From Pseudoalteromonas arabiensis (lineage in GTDB: Bacteria; Pseudomonadota; Gammaproteobacteria; Enterobacterales; Alteromonadaceae), in contig NZ_LRUF01000024.1 in NCBI RefSeq assembly GCF_001550155.1, positions 286,648 through 350,647 on the forward strand: a DNA stretch of 64,000 nucleotides, given 5' to 3'. Below the pieces are notes generated by a model that saw only the letters and a program-made list of their open reading frames with translations, made no database searches and was not told where the DNA came from. The position numbers were made by a program, and so were the translations under genes. Below, piece by piece: positions 44,011 through 52,608 of the stretch. Each line of letters begins with the position of its first letter. Within the stretch, counting starts at the first letter, position 1.

Positions 44011-45680
44011 TGCTTAATATTCTAGTGGTAGATGATCTTGCTTTAAATCGTCGACTCTTAACCGTTATGTTGGAGCATCAAGGTTATCAAGTTCATACTG
44101 CTGAGAACGGCCTTGTTGCGCTGCAAATACTCGAAAAGCACACTATTGATATTGTGCTCCTAGACGTTGTTATGCCTGTTATGGATGGTTTTGAAACCGC
44201 AGCTATTATTAAAGAGCGTTTTAGCCAAGTTTACCTACCCATTATTTTTATCACCTCGCTTGAAAATGAAGAAAGCTTTGAGAGGTGCCTTGCTGTAGGT
44301 GGAGACGACTTTCTCCATAAGCCATTTCAAGAGGTTATTCTTAACGCTAAAATTAAAGCCCACTGCCGTATAAGAAATTTAAGTCAAAAAGCACGAGAGC
44401 AAAACCTACAGTTAGAATATCATCAGAATCAAGTTGAACGTGAGCATGAGATAGTCGAGCATATCTTCAATAACGCGTTAGAAAATCAATATACATTTAC
44501 GCAGCATTTAGATTTTCATTTATCTCCAGCGGCTATGTTTAATGGCGACATGTTCCTTGTTGCGCAAAGCCCTATTGGTAGTCTGTATTGTATGTTGGGT
44601 GATTTTACGGGGCATGGCCTAGCGGCTGCTGTGGGGGCGTTACCTGTTTCTCGGGTGTTTTATACCATGGTTAACAAAGGCATGTCGGTTAGCGACATTG
44701 CAGCGGAAATAAATGCCGTATTGAGTAACTTATTACCTGGTCACATGTTTTGTGCGGCTACTATTATTGAGTTAAGTAATTCAGGAAAAAGCTTGTCAGC
44801 ATGGTTAGGCGGGCTACCTGATACCTATGTAATTGATCAGCAAGGTCAAATATTACGCACATTAGAGTCCCAACACATGGCATTAGGAATTTTAGAAGAA
44901 GATGAATTTGAGCGGGGTCTCATCCATATAGAAGTCAACGAAACAATGCGGCTTGTAATGGCAACCGATGGCATAATAGAGACCGTTAACTTACATGATG
45001 AGTTTTTTGGTGAGCATCAGTTCATTGAAGCATTAAGTTCAAAAGAAAATATTAATACTCAGGAGCTAATAGAAATTGTAAACCAGTTTTCCCAAGGTCA
45101 TGAACAGCAAGATGATTTAAGTTTAGTGCTATTAAACTGTTTACCGGCGCCAGAGCCTGAGCAAGAGGTTGAGCCTTTTTCACCTTTACCCTTTAATTTT
45201 TCACTGAGTTTAAATTCAAAACAAATAAAAAGTACAGATCCCGTTCTAGAAGTGGTCGATGTAATATCTAAAGTAGCGGGTTTGAATGCGCACCGTGCGA
45301 ATATCTTTTTAATCCTCTCCGAGGCTTACAATAATGCGCTTGATCACGGCGTATTAGGGCTCGATTCTGAGATAAAAAATCAAGATGACGGCTTTTTAAT
45401 TTATTACCAAGAACGTGAGCAGGCATTAGAAAAACTGACTGATGCACTTATTATTATTGATATTCGTTATTGCCCAGATACCCTGGCTCTTTATTTCACT
45501 ATTTGCGACTCTGGCAATGGTTTTGCGAATAAAAGTGACGGCCAGCATAACCTGCAACGAGAGCATGGCCGTGGGTTGTCTTTACTGAGTGAAGTAGCGT
45601 CAAATGTAGCTTTTAATGCGTCTGGAAACCAAGTTGAAATTTGTTACCAATTATCCATAAACAGTGCTGGCTCTGATTGA
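44010..45680 (+). CDS. Response regulator with PP2C phosphatase and HATPase domains (HsbR-like)
   Basis: A 556-residue cytoplasmic protein with a receiver domain (about 1-120; D8/D9, phospho-Asp D52 in LLDVVMPVMDG), a coiled-coil linker, a SpoIIE-type PP2C phosphatase domain (about 160-375; FNGDMF, GDFTGHGLAAA, DDLSLVL) and a C-terminal HATPase_c anti-sigma-like kinase domain (about 400-556; SEAYNNALDHG, CDSGNGF, HGRGLSLL). The same layout occurs in HsbR, which phosphorylates or dephosphorylates its STAS partner depending on the receiver state. Start chosen at ATG 44010, overlapping the STAS stop. Confidence 0.9.
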   Translation: MLNILVVDDLALNRRLLTVMLEHQGYQVHTAENGLVALQILEKHTIDIVLLDVVMPVMDGFETAAIIKERFSQVYLPIIFITSLENEESFERCLAVGGDDFLHKPFQEVILNAKIKAHCRIRNLSQKAREQNLQLEYHQNQVEREHEIVEHIFNNALENQYTFTQHLDFHLSPAAMFNGDMFLVAQSPIGSLYCMLGDFTGHGLAAAVGALPVSRVFYTMVNKGMSVSDIAAEINAVLSNLLPGHMFCAATIIELSNSGKSLSAWLGGLPDTYVIDQQGQILRTLESQHMALGILEEDEFERGLIHIEVNETMRLVMATDGIIETVNLHDEFFGEHQFIEALSSKENINTQELIEIVNQFSQGHEQQDDLSLVLLNCLPAPEPEQEVEPFSPLPFNFSLSLNSKQIKSTDPVLEVVDVISKVAGLNAHRANIFLILSEAYNNALDHGVLGLDSEIKNQDDGFLIYYQEREQALEKLTDALIIIDIRYCPDTLALYFTICDSGNGFANKSDGQHNLQREHGRGLSLLSEVASNVAFNASGNQVEICYQLSINSAGSD

Positions 45681-45726
45681 AAGCCCATGTTATGCTCTCT
45701 AGCATTATAGATGTTTGGATGGCTAA

Positions 45727-46386
45727 ATGATTTCTACATACTTATCTGTCGCTCAGCTTGATTTATCAGAGACTTTAGTGGCAGAGCAATTATCAAACCT
45801 AGAGCAATATCTTGCACAGTCACAGTTACCTGAAGTACGTTGGCAGTACCAAATTCCTGAGCTTGGGGAGGGTGGGGCGTGTAGTTTGTTTGGTTACTTG
45901 CAAGATGAACCGTTTAAATTAAACGACTATATTGCTGATGATGCTACAAATACTGAAAAGTTAGCAAGGCTTCAGCAAATCATCGATTATGTTGTCCAAC
46001 AAACGCAAGTGGATTGGTTTGGTATTTATCAATCAACCGACACTGACGAAGGTGCTCAGCTATTAAAACTCGTTTACCACGGCGCACCAAGTCGCCCATT
46101 GTTTCCGCTCACTGAAGATTTTGCAAAAGGCAGTAACAATGTTCAAGTTGCTTTATCTAAAAAAGGTCGTGTGATTAATAATGTTGCAGATTATTTAGCG
46201 CAAGGTGGTGAATATTATACGTGCGATCCTAAAGTAAAAGCCGAAACGTGTTTACCAATTTTATCTAGTGAAAATACCTGTTTAGGCATTATTGATGCAG
46301 AAGCATTTAGTAATGATTTCTTTGATCAGCAAACCCTTGCTTTACTTGCAGCTTGTTGTATTAAAATTCCTCAACTATTGGTCTAA
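45727..46386 (+). CDS. GAF-domain protein related to free methionine-R-sulfoxide reductase
   Basis: A 219-residue cytoplasmic protein with a GAF domain in the C-terminal two thirds (about 80-217). VDWFGIY, TCDPKVKAETCLPI and CLGIIDAEAFSNDFFDQQ line up with the fRMsr family (VDWVGFY; ACDxxSxSEIVxPL; IGVLDIDSxxxxxFDxxD). The Cys of TCD (C166) matches a conserved redox Cys there, but the GRGVCG segment holding a second key Cys is not visible. It may be a divergent reductase or a binding-only GAF protein. It lies 46 bases after the response regulator gene. Confidence 0.6.
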   Translation: MISTYLSVAQLDLSETLVAEQLSNLEQYLAQSQLPEVRWQYQIPELGEGGACSLFGYLQDEPFKLNDYIADDATNTEKLARLQQIIDYVVQQTQVDWFGIYQSTDTDEGAQLLKLVYHGAPSRPLFPLTEDFAKGSNNVQVALSKKGRVINNVADYLAQGGEYYTCDPKVKAETCLPILSSENTCLGIIDAEAFSNDFFDQQTLALLAACCIKIPQLLV

Positions 46387-46461
46387 TTTTACTAGTAATC
46401 AGGCTCGGTTTTTATGTTAAGCTAGTGGCAACGCTAACCCCCTATATAAAAGAGATAGTCA

Positions 46462-47652
46462 ATGTTCTCAGAATTAAAACCATTACCAACAGATCCTATT
46501 CTTGGCCTAATGGCGGCCTTTAAACAAGATACAAACCCAAAGAAAATTGATTTGGGTGTAGGTGTTTATAAGGATGAGCAAGGCAATACGCCAGTTCTTA
46601 AAGCGGTTAAAAAAGCGGAAGCGTTTCGTTTAGAAAACGAAACCAGTAAATCGTACATTGGCTTGGCGGGTAACTTAGATTACTGCCAAAAAATGGAAAA
46701 CTTATTACTGGGTGAGCATCCTGCGTTATTAGCAAACCGTGTTCGCACAGCACAAGCACCAGGTGGTACAGGTGCACTTCGTGTTGCAGCCGAATTTATT
46801 AAGCGTTGCAACAAAGATGCAACTGTATGGGTTACAACACCAACGTGGGCAAACCACATCAGCTTATTTGAAGCGGCTGGTTTAACAGTAAAAGAATACC
46901 CTTACTACGATTACGAAAATAAAGATCTTTTATTTGATGACATGCTAAGCACGCTTAAGCAAGTGCCTAAAGGTGATGTTGTGTTGTTCCACGCATGTTG
47001 TCATAACCCGAGTGGTATGGATTTAAATGCTGAGCAATGGAGCACAGTGGCAGATCTTGCAGTTGAAGTTGGTTTTACACCACTGGTTGATATTGCATAC
47101 CAAGGTTTTGGTTCAAGCTTAGAAGAAGACGCAGCGGGTCTTCGTAAATTAGCAGCAGCGGTTGATGAGCTGATCATTTGTTCTTCTTGTTCGAAAAACT
47201 TTGGTTTATACCGTGAGCGTATCGGCGCATGTTCAATCATTGCTAAAGACGCCGCAACTGCAGATATCTCTAACTCTGTATTGTTAAGTGTTGTACGTAG
47301 TATCTATTCAATGCCGCCAGCACACGGTGCTGATATAGTTAGCACTATTTTAGGTAGCGCTGAGCTTACGCAAATGTGGCATGACGAGCTTGATGAAATG
47401 CGTAGTCGTATTAATGGCTTACGTACTCTAATCAAAGAAAGCTTAGCAGCGAGAGGCATTGAGCAAGACTTCTCATTTATTGACCGTCAAAATGGTATGT
47501 TCTCATTCCTAGGTATTAATAAAGAGCAAATCGAGCGCTTACAAAAAGACTACTCTATCTACATTGTTGGCTCTAGTCGTGTAAACGTTGCTGGTATCAG
47601 CGATGCAAACATTGACTACTTTGCAAATGCAGTAGCAGACGTTTGTAAGTAA
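46462..47652 (+). CDS. tyrB: Aromatic amino acid aminotransferase
   Basis: A 396-residue class I PLP-dependent aminotransferase of the AspC/TyrB type. PLP lysine K245 lies in SSCSKNFGLYRERIG; NPSG (HNPSGMDL, 182-185) and the Asp of LVDIAYQGF (D210) are present, as is the substrate-binding Arg near the end. It transfers the amino group between glutamate and aromatic or dicarboxylic keto acids, and so may complete the Phe/Tyr branch begun by pheA at 38043-39194. AspC and TyrB cannot be separated safely by eye. Confidence 0.88.
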   Translation: MFSELKPLPTDPILGLMAAFKQDTNPKKIDLGVGVYKDEQGNTPVLKAVKKAEAFRLENETSKSYIGLAGNLDYCQKMENLLLGEHPALLANRVRTAQAPGGTGALRVAAEFIKRCNKDATVWVTTPTWANHISLFEAAGLTVKEYPYYDYENKDLLFDDMLSTLKQVPKGDVVLFHACCHNPSGMDLNAEQWSTVADLAVEVGFTPLVDIAYQGFGSSLEEDAAGLRKLAAAVDELIICSSCSKNFGLYRERIGACSIIAKDAATADISNSVLLSVVRSIYSMPPAHGADIVSTILGSAELTQMWHDELDEMRSRINGLRTLIKESLAARGIEQDFSFIDRQNGMFSFLGINKEQIERLQKDYSIYIVGSSRVNVAGISDANIDYFANAVADVCK

Positions 47653-47667
47653 CCAGCTGTATAGTGA

Positions 47668-47707
47668 TAAAAAAACCGCATCATTTTGATATGATGCGGT
47701 TTTTTTG
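47668..47707. terminator. Bidirectional terminator after tyrB
   Basis: ACCGCATCAT (47675-47684), loop TTTGAT, ATGATGCGGT (47691-47700), with an A run before and a T run after. It serves tyrB and the convergent DUF3379 gene. Confidence 0.95.
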
Positions 47708-47727
47708 TATCTGCTATTTTAACTCAC

Positions 47728-48477
47728 CTAATGAAGCCAGCGTATAGCACTGGTCACCATATTATTGTAACGCTCTAATGGTGCACCTATGCTAGCGATT
47801 AAAATTGTATCGGCTTTTTCTCCACGACTTATGTGGCCTGCAAAACGCTCATCGCTAAAGTCATCAGAACCAGAGCCAAAAGGCTGCTCCTCTGAAGGTA
47901 CAATAAATACGGTCATTGGGCCAAAGTCAGACTCAAATACCAAGTGCAATCCTTTTTGACCTTTAAAATCACAAAACATCAAGTACGTGACTTTGCCTGG
48001 AAGCTCATCTAAGTGGCCGCCAATGGTGGCAAATTTTTCATTAACGTACTCTAAGTCAATTGCTTTATGTTTATCTAAAGATCCAATTTCATAGTATAAG
48101 TGTGCTAAAGCATGCTCTCCAACACTATATAATGAATGCTGTTTAGTAGTAACAAAAAACACGCTTATAGCAACTAAGAATGATGCTGCAGCCGCTAAAT
48201 AAAAGCGATTAAATGCAAAGCGTGATTTAGCTTCAACAACATTATCATTTTGTTGCTGTTCAACATGCTCTTCAGATGCATAGGTCTGTTCAATAATGCG
48301 CGCAGCTAAATCGTCTGGCACAGGTACATTTAAAGCAGCGTTTAGTTCGTCGTCAAATGCACGAACATCGTCAATAAATGCTTGTTTATCATCGTCCTGC
48401 TCGGCAAACGCTTCAAGTTCCTTATCAATAGTGCTTGGCTCGGCGAGGATGCGGCGGCGAAACTCGAGTTCATCCAT
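47728..48477 (-). CDS. DUF3379 family protein, putative anti-sigma factor
   Basis: A 249-residue protein with a cytoplasmic N-terminal part (about 1-88, MDELEFRRRILAEPSTIDKE, with a long acidic segment), one membrane segment (about 92-110) and a periplasmic domain (about 115-249). This layout and the one-base overlap (TAATG) with an upstream ECF sigma gene are typical of a transmembrane anti-sigma factor. No zinc-binding HxxxCxxC anti-sigma motif is visible, so the role is inferred from layout and context. Confidence 0.78.
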   Translation of the reverse strand: MDELEFRRRILAEPSTIDKELEAFAEQDDDKQAFIDDVRAFDDELNAALNVPVPDDLAARIIEQTYASEEHVEQQQNDNVVEAKSRFAFNRFYLAAAASFLVAISVFFVTTKQHSLYSVGEHALAHLYYEIGSLDKHKAIDLEYVNEKFATIGGHLDELPGKVTYLMFCDFKGQKGLHLVFESDFGPMTVFIVPSEEQPFGSGSDDFSDERFAGHISRGEKADTILIASIGAPLERYNNMVTSAIRWLH

Positions 48478-48992
48478 TATTTTGATGCTCCTCTAAGTTG
48501 GTCATCATCACTGCTTAAAGCCTCTTTAAGCTGGTTTCTGGCACGAAATAATCGTGTCATAACGGTATTTTTGTTTAAATCGAGAATCTTAGCGATTTCA
48601 TCACCAGAACAGCCCATTACTACTTGCAAAAGCAGAGGCTCTCGATATTCGTCTGCTAACTTTCCAATTTGTCGTTGAATCACTGTTTGTTCCATTTCAG
48701 CATCAAGGGATGTGCTTTTATCATCCACTAAGGTATCGTTTTCAACGTCAGCGTAATCAAATTGCTTTCTTTCAAAACGTCGCGCATTTTCGCGACGTAA
48801 TATCGTTAGTAGCCAAGGTTTAGCAGCCTGTTGATCTTGGAGTGAATCCAAGGCACGCCAAGCCCTCAGGAAGGTTTCCTGCACTAAATCTTCAGCAATA
48901 GTTTGATCACGGCATAACCAATATGCAAAGCGATAAAGCTCACTGTGGTAGATATGAACGAGCTCTTCATATCGCTTTTGTTTTTCCGTCAT
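48477..48992 (-). CDS. ECF-type RNA polymerase sigma factor
   Basis: A 171-residue group 4 sigma-70 factor: region 2 (YHSELYRFAYWLCRDQTIAE, DLVQETFLRAWRAL) and region 4 with helix-turn-helix (GCSGDEIAKILDLNKNTVMT RLFRAR region). It is translationally coupled to the DUF3379 gene. The regulon and inducing signal are unknown; location behind the Bat operon suggests a stress link, but this is inference. Confidence 0.93.
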   Translation of the reverse strand: MTEKQKRYEELVHIYHSELYRFAYWLCRDQTIAEDLVQETFLRAWRALDSLQDQQAAKPWLLTILRRENARRFERKQFDYADVENDTLVDDKSTSLDAEMEQTVIQRQIGKLADEYREPLLLQVVMGCSGDEIAKILDLNKNTVMTRLFRARNQLKEALSSDDDQLRGASK

Positions 48993-49047
48993 AGTTATCT
49001 AGACCCGCCCTTAAGGAAAAAACTTTCTGGATTTATTATTTTTTTCA

Positions 49048-49073
49048 ATGCGGCTAATCGCTGCTAGCCGCAT
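49048..49073. repeat. Inverted repeat between batD and the ECF sigma gene
   Basis: ATGCGGCTA (49048-49056), loop ATCGCTGC, TAGCCGCAT (49065-49073): a perfect 9-bp GC-rich stem, 22 bases after the batD stop. On the - strand it is followed by A-rich rather than T-rich sequence, so it is at best an atypical terminator limiting read-through to the sigma gene. Confidence 0.6.
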
Positions 49074-49095
49074 GATGTGTATTGTTTAGTTATTA

Positions 49096-50739
49096 TTAAT
49101 CGTAAAGTTTTTTTAGCCCCTGATCTTTATCAAATGATTGAGCGCTTTTTGTTTGGGCTAAACCATTAATGATGATTGCTAAATCAGGCTGCTCATCACT
49201 TGAACTATAGAGTTTTGCACGCAATTTAGCAATTTCTTCGTTTAGTTTAGAGCTTGATCTTGTGCCCATGAGCGTATCAATCGCGTTATGTGTTTGCCCT
49301 GTTTCATGTTTGGCGTAACGTGAAAGGGCTAAATAAAATGCTGAATAGTCTTTCGTCTTTGCATATTTCTTTAGTTCAGATAAAGAAACCGAAGACACTT
49401 CACTGTTAACTTCATTTTTATTGGAATAGTCGCTAACAGGTCGTTTTCTTAAGAAGAACACGAGTGTTGCAATCCATAAAAGGTATCCGCCTGCCGCAAC
49501 AATTATAAGCCAAATAGGCTGAGTTACTTCAGTAATAGTACGAACAGCGGGAATTTCACCTGTTAGCTCTTGGCTGGTGTTTGCTGTTGCATTATTGGTA
49601 TTAGGTGTAAGTGCATTAGTGCTAGGTATCACTGTGATAGTACGTGCAGGGATCGTTGCGTAACTTATTCGATTAATTTTTGTATTAAACCATGGCAGCT
49701 TGACTTCTGGTAATGTAAATGTACCTGGTGTCTGGGGTAGCAGCGCATACGAGGCTGTTTGTTGAGAGATAACACGTCCATCTCTAACTAAATGATTTGT
49801 CTCTTTTTCATCAGGATAGCTTCTAAAACCTTGTACTTGCGGCATCTCAATATCTGGCAATTGCTCTTTGGTTACACCGAGCGCGGTTAAAGTGATTGTA
49901 CGTGTGATTGGTGTGCCCACTTCAACAGTATCGTCTTTTGGTTGCCACTGCTCATCTAAGTTTACTAGTTCACTTGGTAACCATGCACCTTGGTAATTTT
50001 CTGGAATAGGTTTAATGTCAAGCTCAAGGTCTTCACCCATTGCCGATATTTCCATCTGACGATAGTTCTGCCTAATACGGCCATTAAATACTGGCGCAGT
50101 AATTGTGTGTTGACCACTTTTTTGTGGTTGTAGTAAATATTCTCGGGTAATAACGAGATAACGCTTACCATCGATTAATTCATAGCTTTCTGACTGTTTA
50201 CCAATAGCATTGAGTTGAGCATCATCCATTTGAGGAGTACTTAGGTTTCCATCAAGTAGCTCTTTATTGTTATCTAAGTAAAGTTTAACGGTATATACAC
50301 CGGCTTCTTGGACATACAAGCTATCTGATTTTACACTCGTTTTTATAAATGCATCATTATTTTGCTCAGCGTTTTGACTGCGCTTAGACACTTCTAACTC
50401 AATTGGTTTTGAACTTACACCTGCAACTGTAAAGGCGGGGATAGTGTAAGTACCTTCTTTACGCGTCATTAGTTTTACAGACCAATTAGTTTGTTTACTG
50501 ATCTCACCATTTACGATATTGGTTCGAGAGCTTACGCTGGTGGGCCCTACAACAAAGTCTTTTAATAGTACAGAGGTATCAGGCTGCTCGCTTTTGACAC
50601 TATCATCTACGGAGATCGTTAAAATAAAAAACTCGCCAGCAAGTACTGGGTTTTTATCAACACTTGCCTGCAGTTGGCTGGCGGCCCATAGCGGCGCTGC
50701 CGCGATTAACAATAAACAACATAATAATCGCATTACCAT
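49096..50739 (-). CDS. batD: BatD family aerotolerance protein
   Basis: A 547-residue membrane-anchored protein with signal peptide (about 1-19, ending LWAAS), a large extracytoplasmic beta-rich region (about 20-400) with LQASVDKNPVLAGEFFILTI typical of BatD, one membrane segment (about 413-433) and a cytoplasmic tail. Bat proteins were linked to oxygen tolerance in Bacteroides; the biochemical role is unsettled. It overlaps the upstream gene by 7 bases, and is the last gene of the MoxR operon. Confidence 0.87.
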   Translation of the reverse strand: MVMRLLCCLLLIAAAPLWAASQLQASVDKNPVLAGEFFILTISVDDSVKSEQPDTSVLLKDFVVGPTSVSSRTNIVNGEISKQTNWSVKLMTRKEGTYTIPAFTVAGVSSKPIELEVSKRSQNAEQNNDAFIKTSVKSDSLYVQEAGVYTVKLYLDNNKELLDGNLSTPQMDDAQLNAIGKQSESYELIDGKRYLVITREYLLQPQKSGQHTITAPVFNGRIRQNYRQMEISAMGEDLELDIKPIPENYQGAWLPSELVNLDEQWQPKDDTVEVGTPITRTITLTALGVTKEQLPDIEMPQVQGFRSYPDEKETNHLVRDGRVISQQTASYALLPQTPGTFTLPEVKLPWFNTKINRISYATIPARTITVIPSTNALTPNTNNATANTSQELTGEIPAVRTITEVTQPIWLIIVAAGGYLLWIATLVFFLRKRPVSDYSNKNEVNSEVSSVSLSELKKYAKTKDYSAFYLALSRYAKHETGQTHNAIDTLMGTRSSSKLNEEIAKLRAKLYSSSDEQPDLAIIINGLAQTKSAQSFDKDQGLKKLYD

Positions 50740-52607
50740 GATTTTTCGGCTCCTCGTGGACGACGTTGATAGGTTCGTTTTTGTGCTTCTAGCTGCATTT
50801 TATTTCTTAATAAGATTGCAGGATCATCGGGGACTTTGCGCAACAGCTGATTCAGTTGTTGTGCTTTCTCTTTTTCTTCATTGGTTAGTTCGGCTGCTTG
50901 TGCTTGCATCGCTTGCTGCTCAGCTTGCTGCTTGGCTTGTTCATCACTTTGCATAGGCTCAGGTTGAGCCTCTTTTTGCTCATTAGATTGCTCAGGCTTT
51001 TGTTCATCAGATTGTGATGATTGCTCTGATTCAGACTCCATTTCTGGTTGATTTTGCTGATCTTTATTAGACTCGCTCTGTTCACCCTTTTGATCTGACT
51101 GCTCACTTTGCTCTGATGGCTGTTGGTCATCTTGTTGCTCAGTTTGTTCAGAGTTTTCGCCTTGCTCTGAATTATCGCCTTGTTGCTTTTGCTGGTTGTC
51201 TTGTTGACTATCTTCGTTTTGTTGATCGTTATTTTGCTGCTGATCTTCTTGTTGCTGTTGCTCTTGCTGATTCAACAACTTTTCAACCAGAGCTTGGTTT
51301 TCTTTTGCTTCAGTGAAGTTATCTCTAAGCTGTTGTGCTTGCTTGTAAGCATTTATAGCTTGTTCAAGCTCACCCGCTTTTGCAAGGGCATTGCCGTAGT
51401 TATATAAGCCCGTAGCAGATTTATCTTCACTAAACGCATCCATTGCAGCTTGGTAATTACCTTGTTGGTAAAGTGCAGCACCTTTTAGTTGAGAGTTCTC
51501 AGCTTGGGCGGCTTGTTCAAATTGCTTTTGCTGATAAGCATCGAGTGCGCGTTGATCTTGGTTCTTGAGCACTGCTGGTAGCTCAGCGGCATACACCTGT
51601 TGCTGCGGCAATAGCATAACGAACATAAAGCCAAGCACTAGGCTGCTACGACGAATTAAAAAGAGTGCCAGTGGCATTAAGAGCAGGAGTCCATAAATAC
51701 CCGCATCTACACGCCAGAGTGTTTGACTTTGTTTTTCATCTTTAAGTATTTCAGCATTTGCACTGGGTGCAAAGGTTTGAATATCTTGATTGTTGGTCTG
51801 ATAAAGTGCAAATTTGCCACCACTATTACGTGCAAGCGCGCTTAAACGACTGATATCCAGCGTTGGAATCACAATCTGCCCCTGCATATCTTTCAAAAAG
51901 CCACCTTCAGGTAACTTAATAGGTGCACCCTGTTCAGTGCCAACCCCGTAAACATTTAAGCGATAATGTGACTGATCCGTAAAACGACTAATATCTTCTT
52001 GATCTAGGCTATCAATACCGTCGGTGACTAGAATGATATCACCTTCTAAGTAACCCGCTTGACTGAGCAACTCGTTCGCTTTTTCAAGTCCTTCGATTAC
52101 ATTAGAGCCTTTACTAGGCATGATTTCAGGGCTGAGGCTTGGAATGAGATTTGCTAATGTGCTGGCATCGTTTGTTAATGGTGAAATGGTAAAGGCCGAA
52201 CCTGCATAGGCGACTAATGCTGTATCACCTTCTTTAAATAGCTCAATCATATCAAGGGCTTTAAAACGTGCTTGTACTAAACGACTTGGCGCAATATCTG
52301 TACTGAACATAGAATACGACATATCCATAACAATAACGCGGGCGTTTTTTGCTTGAAACACAGGGACTTGTTTCTTCTCAAAGCTTGGTCCTGCACTAAA
52401 CACGATAGCGAGAATCGTAAATAGAGCAACTAACCAAAGTGGCTGACTTTGTTTTTTATGATTGTCGCTCATAACAAATTGCGCTAAATGTGGGGCAATT
52501 AACGCTGCCGGTGTGTTCTTTTTATTACGCACCAATAACACACTAAAAATAATGACCGCAGGTATTAATAACCAAAGTAGGGCAGGGCGAATAAATTCGA
52601 AATCCAT
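50733..52607 (-). CDS. VWA-TPR membrane protein (BatB/BatC fusion)
   Basis: A 624-residue protein with two N-terminal membrane segments (about 6-26 and 57-73), a von Willebrand A domain (about 88-280) with the MIDAS motif DMSYS, a further membrane segment near 305-345, TPR repeats (about 365-445) and a very polar Q/E/S/D-rich stretch (about 447-580) before a conserved basic end (LLRKVPDDPAILLRNKMQLE). This joins BatB (VWA) and BatC (TPR) in one chain. Start at 52607 with AGGAG; a longer in-frame start at 52661 would lie inside batA. Confidence 0.87.
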   Translation of the reverse strand: MDFEFIRPALLWLLIPAVIIFSVLLVRNKKNTPAALIAPHLAQFVMSDNHKKQSQPLWLVALFTILAIVFSAGPSFEKKQVPVFQAKNARVIVMDMSYSMFSTDIAPSRLVQARFKALDMIELFKEGDTALVAYAGSAFTISPLTNDASTLANLIPSLSPEIMPSKGSNVIEGLEKANELLSQAGYLEGDIILVTDGIDSLDQEDISRFTDQSHYRLNVYGVGTEQGAPIKLPEGGFLKDMQGQIVIPTLDISRLSALARNSGGKFALYQTNNQDIQTFAPSANAEILKDEKQSQTLWRVDAGIYGLLLLMPLALFLIRRSSLVLGFMFVMLLPQQQVYAAELPAVLKNQDQRALDAYQQKQFEQAAQAENSQLKGAALYQQGNYQAAMDAFSEDKSATGLYNYGNALAKAGELEQAINAYKQAQQLRDNFTEAKENQALVEKLLNQQEQQQQEDQQQNNDQQNEDSQQDNQQKQQGDNSEQGENSEQTEQQDDQQPSEQSEQSDQKGEQSESNKDQQNQPEMESESEQSSQSDEQKPEQSNEQKEAQPEPMQSDEQAKQQAEQQAMQAQAAELTNEEKEKAQQLNQLLRKVPDDPAILLRNKMQLEAQKRTYQRRPRGAEKSW

Positions 52608-52608
52608 A

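Noticed and set aside
51116-51407. Open frames on the + strand over the Q-rich part of the BatB/C gene, with strongly hydrophobic Leu/Val translation
   Set aside because: The complement of CAA/CAG/GAA repeats reads as Leu/Phe/Val codons, which gives false membrane-protein ORFs.
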